From Pteria penguin (taxonomy: Eukaryota; Mollusca; Bivalvia; Pterioida; Pteriidae), in the NCBI GenBank assembly GCA_035048485.1, contig CM068587.1:25059534-25123533 (forward strand): 64,000 nucleotides of DNA, given 5' to 3'. This document shows positions 22,501 through 31,029 of the stretch, one piece after another; the first letter of the stretch is position 1; every line of letters starts with the position of its first letter. The position numbers were made by a program, and so were the translations under genes. The notes under the pieces were generated by a model. The model was not told the origin of the DNA. It worked only from the letters and a program-made list of their open reading frames with translations, and did no database searches.

Positions 22501-24502
22501 ACCGCTGTCGTCTGTCTGTCTGTCCGTCCACGTCTGGGCTTCTCCTCCTTAACTAAAGGGGGAACAAAACTTTTGATGGTGTCATATGAAAGGGTGTGGC
22601 CTATAGTTGTGCATGTGGGTTTCAACGTTTGGGTCAGCCCCTAGGGTGAGGGAAAATGGGTGGGGTCGGAAAAACTTGTCTGTGCTTCTTCTCCTTAACT
22701 AAAGGGGGAACAAAAGTTTTGATGGTGTCTTTTTTAAGGATGTGGCTTGTAGTTGTGCATGTGGGTTTCAAAGTTGGGGTCAGGCCTCTGGGGTAGGGGA
22801 AAATGGGCGGGGTCAGAAAAGCTTGTCCGGGCTTCTCCTCCTTAACTAAAGGGGGAACAAAACTTTTGATTGTGTCATATGAAAGGATGTGGCTTGTATT
22901 TGTGCATGTGGGTTTCAAAGTTGGGGTGAGGCCCCTGGGGTGGGGGAAAATGGGCAAGGTCAGAAAGGTTTTCCAGACTTCTACTCTTTATCTAAGGGGG
23001 AACAAAACTTTTGGTGGTGTCAAATGAAAGGATGTGGCTTGTAGACCACATTAAAATATGATGTGGGCGTATCATGTAACCGTTAGCAGTGCCCTATTTT
23101 TGTTGTCATCATCCATAGAAAAAAGACTTTAACCTGGAACATAACTTTAGAACCATTAGAGACAGGGCTTTAATATTCCAATGTGTATTCCTTGTGCCAA
23201 GACCTTTCATTAGGTACCAAAGCTTTTGACCTTGTGACTTTGACCTTTAAGTTTAACGTACTTTTAAAAATCTTTAACCTTGATCATAACTTATGAACAG
23301 TAAGGGATAGGGCTTAAATATTTCATGTGTGTATTCCTTGTGACAAGACCATTATTTGGGATCAAATTTCAAGTTTCATGTGCTTATAAATAAAAGAGCA
23401 TTTGTGCTTCTTGTTTTGCTATATAATGAATTTTCTACAAACATATTTAATTTCTACATTACCCTAAAATTTTATACATCCATCGTAGACAGACATATTA
23501 TGGTATGGCATTGTGAGTCCATGGATCTGTCCACACCTTGTTAACACAATACAGACCATACCATTTAGGCTAGGACTTTCAAACTTGGTACACTTATTTC
23601 TTATGGCATGAGGACAGACCTTATTGATTTTTAATATCAAGGTCAAAGGTCAAGGTCATTTGGGGGGGGGGGCAAAAATAGCAAATTGTTTAGAATGCAA
23701 CTTGTAAACAAAGTACAGACCAAACTGTTTATGCTAGAACTTTTAAACTTTGCCCACATATTTCTTATGACTAGAAGATGAAGCCTATAGATTTTCAAAG
23801 TCATATCTGCAAAGTCAAAGTCACAGTGCTTATGTCAGATTCTTGTCCAGGCCATAACTTTTACACAATGCATGGATTTGAATTATATTTAACAGAATTT
23901 TTGCCTAGAATCCATGGGTGTGTCATGACTTGACTCAAAGTCATATCTGCAAGGCCAAAGTCACAATGCATATGATGGGTAAATCTTTGTCCATGCCATA
24001 ACTTTTTACCTTTGCATAGATTTGAGTAATATTTCACAGAATTGTTGCCCAGGACCCAAGGATGTGTCTTGACCTTGAATCAAGGTTTTATCTGCAAGGT
24101 CAAGGATACACTGCATATGATGGGTTAACCTTTGTCAGGTCCGTAACTTTTAACCCTTTGCATGGATTTCAATAATATTTCACAGAATTGTTGGGAAAGG
24201 GGGAATGTTTCTATACTTTCAAATTTCATCACATGAAACTAAGTGATGGGCGTATTATGCTACGCTAGGCATTGCTTTTGTTATACACCAGTTACCTAGA
24301 TCAAGTAAATATCATTATCAATGAATTCAGTACAAAAGCTATATTTATATTGTGTTTCTTTTTCTCCAGTCCCAAGGCACCATTGTATAATATGAGTGGT
24401 CATGAGGAGAAGATTCTTGCCATTGATTGGTCAATACCTCACTTGTTGTTATCAGGAGCTGCAGACAACCATCTTAAAATATTTCATTATGAAAATAGAT
24501 GA
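8407..24502 (+). CDS. WDR12: Ribosome biogenesis protein WDR12, complete, 12 exons
   Basis: WDR12 works with PES1 and BOP1 (PeBoW complex) in the nucleolus to mature 28S and 5.8S rRNA for the 60S subunit. Exons are 8407-8456, 9848-9933, 10069-10166, 10524-10630, 13867-13982, 14519-14676, 16128-16173, 16610-16698, 18407-18547, 20412-20517, 21859-21991 and 24370-24502. Together they give 1263 nt, or 420 aa plus TGA, against 423 aa in human. The N-terminal NLE domain (about residues 4-85) includes [19 protein letters not shown]40 blades follow, with [87 protein letters not shown] and [13 protein letters not shown]. An acidic/basic linker (DEEDED then KRQK) interrupts after the third of these, as in the family. 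The start was chosen because [11 protein letters not shown] matches the family N-terminus and splices in phase to exon 2. Confidence 0.97.
8654..8813. repeat. Tandem duplication, 80 bp, 2 near-identical copies
   Basis: Copies at 8654-8733 and 8734-8813 share 'gatttagaaaataaaagaat' and continue 'attttctatattttgaggtt'. They differ at very few positions, so the duplication is recent. It lies in WDR12 intron 1. Confidence 0.95.
9848..9933 (+). CDS. WDR12: WDR12 exon 2
   Basis: Completes K17 and encodes [14 protein letters not shown] through NGVLK, the start of the NLE domain. The acceptor is ATTTCAG and the donor GTTAGT. Confidence 0.95.
10069..10166 (+). CDS. WDR12: WDR12 exon 3
   Basis: Encodes residues 46-78, with [17 protein letters not shown]. 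The acceptor is CTCTTCAG and the donor GTAAGA. Confidence 0.96.
10524..10630 (+). CDS. WDR12: WDR12 exon 4
   Basis: Encodes [12 protein letters not shown] to [13 protein letters not shown], the end of the NLE domain and the start of the first blade. The final TG joins C of exon 5 to make C114. The donor is GTCAGT. Confidence 0.95.
10717..10836. repeat. 40-bp tandem repeat, 3 copies
   Basis: The unit starts 'gttcactgtgagatgtacaa' and continues 'aacaaagtgtagcataggg'. It starts 87 bp after the WDR12 exon 4 donor. Confidence 0.93.
11340..11635 (+). mobile_element. Interspersed repeat, family A (copy 1)
   Basis: Runs from 'gatagatcaggggcatattg' through a (GTTT)n/(GTCT)n stretch and 'ccttagctataactttgaac' to 'ggtgccactgggagcatt' and 'gtttcacaaacac'. 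The same sequence in reverse orientation is at 12332-13565, with another partial copy at 63640-64000. It has no ORF. It is probably a non-autonomous element. Confidence 0.75.
12332..13565 (-). mobile_element. Interspersed repeat, family A (copy 2), split by a nested insertion
   Basis: The reverse-complement copy of 11340-11635 is broken into 12332-12482 and 13403-13565 by the element at 12483-13402. Across about 67 bases around 'aatgaagccctttcaaatga' the two copies differ at about one position when read by eye. Confidence 0.8.
12483..13402. mobile_element. Nested TA-flanked DNA transposon, non-autonomous
   Basis: The ends are CTGTACGTGTAC and GTACACGTACAG, flanked by TA (12481-12482 and 13403-13404). 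Comparison with the intact copy of the host repeat shows one TA at that point before insertion. Sub-terminal motifs 'gcgctaattcatgacta' recur near both ends. It is 920 bp with no long ORF. A short ATG-initiated stretch at 12893-12913 (MASSVKR) ends in a good donor (AAAC|GTAAGA). It may be the leftover first coding exon of a pogo/Tc1-like transposase, which is inference. Confidence 0.8.
13867..13982 (+). CDS. WDR12: WDR12 exon 5
   Basis: Encodes [13 protein letters not shown] and the following [13 protein letters not shown]. The acceptor is TTTTTCAG and the donor GTAAGT. Confidence 0.96.
14519..14676 (+). CDS. WDR12: WDR12 exon 6
   Basis: Encodes residues 153-205, with [13 protein letters not shown] and [19 protein letters not shown]. 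The donor is GTAGGT. The last ~50 bases and the donor are the founder unit of a tandem array running into the intron to about 15270. Confidence 0.96.
14625..15270 (+). repeat. ~61-bp tandem array seeded on WDR12 exon 6 and its donor
   Basis: The founding unit is coding: 'catgctggtagtgtagac' to 'gataag|gtaggt'. Copies start at about 14629, 14690, 14751, 14804, 14913, 14974, 15032, 15091, 15148 and 15208, with growing divergence and a better-preserved unit near 15148. Copy 2 keeps the whole exon end and the identical donor GATAAG|GTAGGT. Copies 1 and 2 are 61 bp apart. Confidence 0.92.
15310..15925 (+). mobile_element. Interspersed repeat, family B
   Basis: Starts 'atgccaccccatgaaaaatg' and ends 'ggggcattcatggcatatta' followed by 'gcacatctagttt'. 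Inside are two to three diverged sub-units around 'tgacttgaaatttggtatat' and 'gttatgtcccttgaactt'. Its small ORFs look accidental. Confidence 0.65.
16128..16173 (+). CDS. WDR12: WDR12 exon 7
   Basis: A short exon of 46 nt encoding [15 protein letters not shown]. The acceptor is TTTATAG and the donor GTAAGA. Confidence 0.95.
16610..16698 (+). CDS. WDR12: WDR12 exon 8 (acidic/basic linker)
   Basis: Encodes [19 protein letters not shown] followed by [11 protein letters not shown]. This is the charged linker with a possible nuclear localisation signal. The donor is GTAAAT. Confidence 0.93.
16792..17739. mobile_element. pogo/Tigger-like non-autonomous DNA transposon
   Basis: Ends CAGTCAAACTTCTATATCTCG and, on the other strand, CAGTCAAACCTCGTTATCTCG. 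These are imperfect terminal inverted repeats flanked by a TA duplication (16790-16791 and 17740-17741). Several 'atatctcgaa' motifs cluster near both ends. It is 948 bp with no transposase ORF. CAGT-starting inverted repeats with TA targets are typical of pogo-type mariner elements. It lies in WDR12 intron 8. Confidence 0.85.
18407..18547 (+). CDS. WDR12: WDR12 exon 9
   Basis: Encodes [18 protein letters not shown] to [19 protein letters not shown] and LL. Phase 0 at both ends. The donor is GTAAGA. Confidence 0.96.
18590..19870 (+). mobile_element. Element with 7 internal ~146-bp sub-repeats
   Basis: The marker 'tgtatattccttgtggcaag' recurs at about 18821, 18966, 19112, 19257, 19403, 19549 and 19694, with spacings of 145-146. 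Each unit also has 'taacttttgaac' and 'tgaccttggccttgacattt'. The right end reads 'ggtgccgctgggg' then 'cgtaaggacagttctagttt'. It is related to family A. It lies in WDR12 intron 9. Confidence 0.88.
19894..20245. repeat. 40-bp minisatellite, 9 copies
   Basis: The unit is 'ggtgtgtctgttgcttaggt' plus 'gaaagatccctccttgctca'. Copies start at about 19894, 19937, 19977, 20017, 20057, 20096, 20136, 20183 and 20223. It lies in WDR12 intron 9. Confidence 0.93.
20412..20517 (+). CDS. WDR12: WDR12 exon 10
   Basis: Encodes [17 protein letters not shown] and then [18 protein letters not shown]. The acceptor is ATTTCAG and the donor GTAGGA. Confidence 0.96.
20720..20910 (+). mobile_element. Degenerate SINE, plus orientation
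   Basis: Contains 'gtctttcagtttagacaat', 'ggtcctgtgtcatggtag', 'aaaagatctctcactgcttt' and 'gtgggtctgtt'. This is the reverse-complement layout of the SINE body at 40222-40504, heavily mutated. Confidence 0.6.
20960..21520. repeat. Diverged ~144-bp sub-repeats, about 4 copies
   Basis: The marker 'atctcctatacctttgatc' and variants occur at about 20963, 21098, 21242 and 21389, each followed by 'ggacaaaggtcactcaagg'. It lies in WDR12 intron 10. Confidence 0.82.
21859..21991 (+). CDS. WDR12: WDR12 exon 11
   Basis: Encodes [19 protein letters not shown] and [15 protein letters not shown]. The acceptor is CTTTCAG and the donor GTGTGT. Confidence 0.96.
22455..23085 (+). mobile_element. Family C element with 4 internal ~146-bp sub-repeats
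   Basis: Begins with a small palindrome, 'cctacatttaaaaatgtggg', and closes with 'gatgtgggcgtatcatgtaa'. The inner marker 'cttctcctccttaactaaag' recurs at about 22539, 22685, 22832 and 22978. It lies in WDR12 intron 11. Confidence 0.85.
23100..24265 (+). mobile_element. Second family C/A-like mosaic element
   Basis: The left part repeats the 'taactttagaaccattagag' and 'tgtgtattccttgtgcc' module. The right part has a ~143-145-bp sub-repeat with 'cataacttttacacaatgca' at about 23852, 23995 and 24140. It ends 'gatgggcgtattatgctac', like family C. An intact family C end plus this second end suggests nested or composite insertion. Confidence 0.65.
24370..24502 (+). CDS. WDR12: WDR12 exon 12 (terminal)
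   Basis: Encodes [20 protein letters not shown] through the last blade, ending in HYENR and TGA at 24500-24502. Confidence 0.96.
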
Positions 24503-24577
24503 TATAGTGTTGGTATTTGGAAAAGGACAGCAGCAAGCTTTACCCTGGATTCAAAGTAATGATGTGCATTTGCATTC

Positions 24578-24583
24578 AATAAA
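24578..24583 (+). promoter_or_regulatory. Candidate polyadenylation signal of WDR12
   Basis: AATAAA lies 76 bp after the WDR12 stop codon, inside 'attcaataaacata'. It is the nearest canonical signal and would give a short 3' UTR. Confidence 0.6.
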
Positions 24584-25284
24584 CATACAGGAAATCTGTT
24601 TTCTTCTCTTGCTTTATTATAACTTTGTAATTCAAGAGAAAAAAATTATTGTGTGACAAAATACACATTTCTCTTTTGGATTTTATCTTTCAGGACCTAA
24701 ACTCATTAATGCACTATTACTTTTATCACAGAATCTTTTTAAGGTCATGATGTCGAAAGTTGCTATTGAGAAAGTAAGATGTTAGTGAAGCACTGCCTTC
24801 TGCTGTGACTACATTGTTGGGACTGAATATATTACGATAATTAACTTTATGAAATCAAAGATACTTTGATATAAAAGAGTGGCATATTTGAAAAATAACT
24901 GACCTTACTTCATACAAAGTTTAAAATGGGTGCATTGAATGGTATGAAAAGAACACAAAGACCAACTTTTTACACAGATTTTATGAAAAGAGTTACAAAA
25001 CAGTAACATTTCCAAGAATCAACAGACTTCAGTTGGATAGCCTGTATCCTTTTATTGCATACAAATATCAGCATTATGACCTTACTCCATCCCAAGTTTG
25101 ATTTCTTAATGTGGAAGCGATGAGACAGTAAAAGTAGAGCCCAGTAATGACCATGAGCATTATTTGCTGGCACTTAGACCACCAGGGACCAGATCCCTGG
25201 TACAAACTATGAATAAAATTCATATACATAATTTAATCAGCTGTGTTTATAATGATTTACAAGGAATAGCACTGATGAGATTTT

Positions 25285-26462
25285 TAGCTCAGAGCCGAAG
25301 TGCGCTATTGTGATCAATCATAGTCTGTCGTCTGTCTGTTAACTTTTCACATTTTCGACTTCTTCAGAACAGCCAAACAGAATTTGATGAAACTTGGTAC
25401 ACATGAAGTACTCATAGTCCCCTACAAGTGTTGTTGTTTTTCGTCCAGATCCATCAACAGGTGGCGCCACCACAGGCAAAACTAGGTCACAGAGGGTACC
25501 CTCCTTTAACAAACTTCTTCTTCAGACCAGGGGCATACAGAGACAAACCAAATGCATAGGAATGATCTAGAGGGATGTGTGAAAAACTGTTGTTATTTTT
25601 GGTTCTGTTCCCGAAATCAAATTTTTGACGTTTTTTCAACATTTTTTTGGACTTAGAAATTTCAATGCAGAAAAGGGTTATATTTTATGTTAATTGATAA
25701 TGATGATTTCTCATGGACTACTTTGATCATAATTATGGTAAGGAATGTTATTTTGAAAGAATTTTGTCAATATCTCAATTTTTGGATTTTCTATGAATTT
25801 GTTAAGACTTTCCAAATGAGGGTGTATAGGGACTATTCTTCACATTTTTAACTTCTGCTGTTATACCACATGAAAGATTTTAATGAAACATGGTATACAT
25901 GAAGTACTATAGGTCCTCTATCAATTTTGTACATTTCATCCAAATTGGTCAATAGATGGTGCCACCATGTCTAAAAACTAGATCTCACAATGGTACATAT
26001 ACCACTTGGTAATTAAAGTATGGAGAGTAGCAGTTCAAATCCAGCTGTGGTCAAAATTTTTTTTCATTTCTTTACACATCTAAATAAGTTTTTAGATGTT
26101 TCTCAACACTCATCATATGAAATTAGGTCTTTTTAAGTTGGATTTGGACAATATTTGAAACAATTGTTGTTCATGACCCAGACTTTAAATCAGTCAACAA
26201 AAGGCCCCACCTAAAGAAAATTACTAACTTGTTGCCCTGAATCACATCTTGCAGAGACAAAGCAAATGCTTAATATCAAAATCACGTCAGTGGATATGCA
26301 AAAAACTGTTGTATTTTATTCTGGTCTGAAATAAAATTTGACATTTTCAACGTTTGTGTTGACTTAGTCACAGTAACGCAAAAATAAATAACTTCTTAGT
26401 TCCTGCATGACTGATAATCTAGGTACTCAGTGAGCGATATAGGCCCACTTGGGCCTCTTGTT
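25285..26462 (+). mobile_element. Interspersed repeat ending 'gggcctcttgtt' (family D)
   Basis: Runs from 'ttagctcagagccgaagtgc' to 'gagcgatataggcccacttg' and 'ggcctcttgttta'. Two diverged half-units share 'tgaaacttggtacacatgaa' and 'gatggtgccaccatgtct'-like text. No ORF. It lies downstream of WDR12. Confidence 0.7.
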
Positions 26463-26742
26463 TATACAACTTCCAAGTTATGAACTTGATGTATGCCACT
26501 ATCGGATTCTTCTAGGCTTCAAGATTTAGGAGAGGTGTGGGTAAGATTTTTGGAAACACATAAGCCCTATCCCCAGTGGAAAATCCCCCACTTTCTAGGT
26601 CTCGTGATTTAGAAGCGTAATCAAGATTTTTTCACCACACCATGTTCCCCACCTCCATAGGCAGAACCTCATTTTGGAACAAAGATGTACAACTTGAAAT
26701 CATGAATTGTCATTTGCCACCATCAGAGTCTATAGGCCTCTT

Positions 26743-26963
26743 GGGTCCGGCGCCATAAACTGAGAATATACTTAAGTCAAAAATTTCATTTTAATTTATT
26801 CCATTATCAAACGTTCAAATCAATTTTAATGCAGAATGGTTTAATTCTATTTATTAGTGGAATAGAACTAAATAAAATCCAAATCCCATTTATTAATTCA
26901 CTGATGAACAGAAAAATATGAATTTTTGACTTAAGTATATTCTCAGTTTATGGCGCTGGACCC
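26743..26963. mobile_element. MITE with ~45-bp terminal inverted repeats
   Basis: The left end GGGTCCGGCGCCATAAACTG continues 'agaatatacttaagtcaaaa'. The right end is the near-perfect reverse complement, with GCGCC against GCGCT variants. It is 221 bp with no coding capacity. A clear target-site duplication was not seen. Confidence 0.88.
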
Positions 26964-27399
26964 TGGTTCAGGAGAATTGTAGGTAAGACAGTGCAGACAG
27001 ACAGACAAGAATATAAAGCTTAATACATATGTAAGCCTATAGAAAGCAGAATGCCATAACACAGTGGAGATTGGCATATGAAAGAATTGTCATTGCTTGG
27101 AATGAATCTATTGCAGAGGTCATAATTTAATACAAGCTCATTTTAAGGCAGGTGCTGCTACTTAAAGACGAAATGTGTGATATGATCTAATATAATAATT
27201 AGTACGTGTCCATTGACAATAATAATGAATAAAAACAGACACCAGCCATGTTTTAATAAATATGACCTAATGCAGGGGATATGGGCAAATCAAATCTTTC
27301 TTATATAGTTATGATTATGAGTGGTCAAACACAGAATGCTGAGGATTGTACTGATGCTGACCAAATTCGTCAGATATTTTTTTTTGGTTTTCGTTCTCA

Positions 27400-27620
27400 T
27401 TTTGTGTCGCACCAAAGATATTAACTTATATAGCAACGGCATCTGCCCAAGCAATGCACAGAAATTTTATCCTATATAAAAGGCCCACCTGATACAGTAA
27501 GAGATCATTTATGTGCCTAATATACATGTACCAACATAGGGTTTTGGTTTTTACCGGCCCTTCCCCCAAAAAAAGACGAGACATTGACCTCTTGGTCACG
27601 AGCCAAGCATCTCACTAATT
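27400..27620 (-). mobile_element. Degenerate SINE, minus orientation
   Basis: Keeps 'gcaacggcatctgcc', 'acagtaagagatcatttatg' and 'ttttggtttttaccggccc' in the order seen in the SINE at 40222-40504. Confidence 0.6.
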
Positions 27621-27826
27621 TAAAATGTGTAAACTCCATCAGATGTTTAAAAAATACCTATCAAAACTGTATTTAAAGGGCCAAATGCAATAATAAGCGC
27701 CTTGATCATTTGATAGCAGGGAATCTAAATACATTTCTTTCGTCCTAAGAATAAAGGAAACCTAGTTTTCATGATGAATAAAGAATAATTCAAAACAAAA
27801 TCTGTATGACAATTTCATATTACATA

Positions 27827-27832
27827 TTTATT
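27827..27832 (-). promoter_or_regulatory. Possible polyadenylation signal for EAF
   Basis: AATAAA on the minus strand, 3.16 kb after the EAF stop. If used, the 3' UTR would include the minisatellite at 28648-30165 and its nested insertion. Transcript data would be needed to choose the end. Confidence 0.3.
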
Positions 27833-28647
27833 TCAACATTTTACAAACAAGTTAAACCATCAAAGGCAGCTTAACTGAAACATGATATGTATGAAGAACG
27901 TACAAAGAAAGCAACAAGCCACAGGCATTCAATGCCATACTGGCATAAATCAATACTAAACTGGTAGAAAGCAATGTCATATGTGCAAAATCAATTATGC
28001 ATTCTACAATACACATATCATATGACTTTGCTCATTCTCTCCAATAAAACATTCATAAACCATGACATATTCCCCATGCATATTTAATCACATTCATTCC
28101 ACATCTTGCAAAACTCCAATATAACATTCATTGCTGAAATCAGAAAGATCAGCATGTATTTTTGTAATTTGAAATGGTCAGTACTACTTGTATATTTAAA
28201 GCTTTCTACTTGGAGAAGTTGTTCAAACCTGAATTCAAATACATATATACTATCACTTAACCCTAGTTATTTCAACTCTCAAGTTTGTATCAAAATGGTA
28301 CAGCTCATCTTCACGTCAAGGTATGAGATTACACTGCACTATGTTATGAGTGTAGTGTAGCGCAGTGTAATTTCAAACCTTGACATTATGAAGATGACTA
28401 CAGCTGGGCCTTCTGTTGGACATTTAAACTTTACAATTGGTGTTTTCTGTGTTTAAGGTTTCTTTAGCTTTCCCTATATATGTATATGGCTTTAAAAAAC
28501 AATCAAACACTTGGGCAAGATCTATACAATACAAATATATATATTGGATGAGATTATTACCATGAGAGTGTTTTACAAAAACTGACTGGGTATCAGAAAC
28601 CAGTGGCCACTTAATTGCAACTTTAGCCAATGGTTAGGCTGAAAAGT

Positions 28648-30165
28648 GGCCAAGGTGCCTGGGAGGTGTAAACGTTTCCTTTCGGGTGAGACCAGGTGCC
28701 TGGAAGATGTAAATGTTTCCTGTCAGGTGAGACTAGGTGCCTGGGAGGTGTTAATGTTTCCTGTCAGGTGAGACCAGGTGCCTTGGAAGTATAAACGTTT
28801 CCTATCAGGTGATACCAGGTGCCTGGGAGGTGTAAATATCTCCTCTCAGAGGAGAGACCAGGTGCCTGGGAGGTGTAAATGTCTTCTGTTAAATGTGAGA
28901 CCAGGTGCCTGGGTGGTGTAAATGTCTTCTGTTAAAGGCGAGACCAGGTGCCTGGGAGATGTAAATGTCTTCTTTTAGGCGAGACCAGGTGTCTGGGAGG
29001 TGTAAATGTCTCCTGTCAGAGGTGAGACCAGGTGTCTGGGAGGTGTAAATGTCTCCTGTCAGAGGTGAGACCAGGAGCCCATTTCATCAAACAGCGTAAC
29101 TCTTGGCGTAGACTTAGTTTGGCATAAATAATCGACTAAATTTCCAACTAATTTAAATTTCATCAAACGGCGTAACTCTACGATTAGGGTAGATTTAGTC
29201 GAATCTCTACGTCAACCTCCTACCTCTACTAAGTGTTGGCGTAAACCAGTGTAATGACTTCTAGCCTTATTTAATGTGTCCATGTAGTAAATGGTACAAT
29301 ATACTATCCACATTTAACCAGAAACATAGTTTGTCTAACGTAAATTTGCTAATTTTATTTTTAGGGGAGACTTGAGGAGGGTGTTAGTCGTCTCGAATAT
29401 TTTAAAATATAATGAATACTAAATTGACAGAAAGGGGAGGGAGGATTCTCTTTTTCTATTTTGTCGCAATTCTTGATCCGCCTGACTTTATAGATCTAAT
29501 AGGACACATATGTACAAGTTTATCGGTTAATCTTTTTCATTTCATGACATATTTTCAAGTATTGCATACGATTCCATGACATCACTACTGCAGTACATGT
29601 TTACAAGCGCATCGTGTGTAATAAAGATCCTCTAGATAAAAAATGTGAGCGTGTGTTGCAAAATAAATGTATTTTATGTTAAACATCTGTAAGAAGTAAA
29701 CTTTGACTGATAAAAAGTAATATGTCAATATATTTCATGCATGCATTTGTACTGCTTAAAGTTAGTCGATTCGCTAGTCAGATACTTACCTATGTACACA
29801 CTTTCACCGGTTGATGAAATACACTTCGTTGAACTAGGAATGTACATAAGTAGACTTACGCCATTGGCGTAAGTTTTAGTTAGTCGAAAAATTTACACAT
29901 GTTGATGAAACAGGCTCCAGGTACCTGGGAGGTGTAAATGTCTCCTGTCAGGTGAGACCAGGTTCCTGGGAGGTGTGAATGTCTCCTGTCAGGTGAGACC
30001 AGGTTCCTGGGAGGTGTAAATGTCTCCTGTCAGGTGAGACCAGGTGCCTGGGAGGTGTAAATGTCTCCTGTCAGGTGAGACCAGGTTCCTGGGAGGTGTA
30101 AATGTCTCCTGTCAGGTGAGACCAGGTGTCTGGGAGGTGTAAACACTTCCTGCTTGGCTAGCCAC
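28648..30165. repeat. ~38-40-bp minisatellite in two blocks, downstream of EAF
   Basis: The unit is 'gagaccaggtgcctgggagg' plus 'tgtaaatgtctcctgtcag'. About 11 units lie at 28648-29073 and about 6 at 29919-30165. The right block is more uniform. The two blocks are parts of one array split by the element at 29075-29917. Confidence 0.94.
29075..29917. mobile_element. Non-autonomous DNA transposon inserted inside the minisatellite
   Basis: Ends GAGCCCATTTCATCAA and, on the other strand, GAGCCTGTTTCATCAA. The flanking 'cag' on both sides, compared with one in intact units, suggests a 3-bp target duplication. Sub-terminal 'gtagacttag' and 'ggcgtaa' motifs occur at both ends. It is 843 bp with no ORF. 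A 3-bp duplication would fit PIF/Harbinger-like elements, but the class is uncertain. Confidence 0.8.
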
Positions 30166-30991
30166 ACCCAGCACAAATGCCCAAACATACACATCACACA
30201 AATAGTTCAACACTGTATACACAAAAACCAAGAATTATATTTCTTTCCCATAAGATTTATACATGTACTTGCATTCAATGTCTAACCTTATATGGATAAA
30301 CAGCTGGAATGTAGTACTGGTACATGTACATATCTTCATTAAATGGCAATTTTTATGTATGTTTCTCTCTTAAAAAATCATACTTGCTATGAATGTAAAT
30401 GTAATAAATATAAGATGTAATAAATAACATAGATATATTGTACAGTAATTCTTAATAAAAGTGTTGTCATGTGTGTCTTAGTTACCATAGTTATCAGATC
30501 ATGCCTTAGTAAACGATGGTGAAATGTTACTGAATAAATAAATTTTTCAGTAAACGTTCTTAGTAAAGAATCTTATGAAACCTTTTGATCAGACCCTCAG
30601 CTCACAATGATGTATTGTGCATGGTATGTATATTAACAATGTCAGACCTTTAGATCAAACCCTCGGCTCACAAAGATGCAATCTACATGATGAGTCTTTA
30701 TGTTACAAGTGAACAATCTCAGTTGAGACCCTCATCTCACAATGATGTTTTATAGGTGGTACATTACATAACTTTTGGAAAGTATATGAAGTGGAATGAA
30801 CACAGCATACATGTAGCATCTAAAGCATATCGTTATACATCATGTAATGTCTATGTTACGTCTGTATCCATCTTTTTATGTAATATGACTAGAATATCAA
30901 ACGTGAGTACATGGGATTCACATGTCAATTTGATTAAAGAACAATCAGACTTGAAAGACATTATTCTTATAACGACAACGACTGTCATATG

Positions 30992-31029
30992 TTAATCACT
31001 ATCATCACTGCTCAGATCAAGGTCATGAC
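30992..31029 (-). CDS. EAF: EAF exon 7 (terminal coding exon)
   Basis: Only 38 coding nt, giving SHDLDLSSDDSD and then TAA at 30992-30994. It matches the LxLSxSxSDSDD-type C-terminus of EAF proteins. The acceptor is TTTTCAG. Confidence 0.87.

Noticed and set aside
22634..22957. 107-aa minus-strand Pro-rich ORF
   Set aside because: It is generated by the ~146-bp sub-repeats of a family C element.
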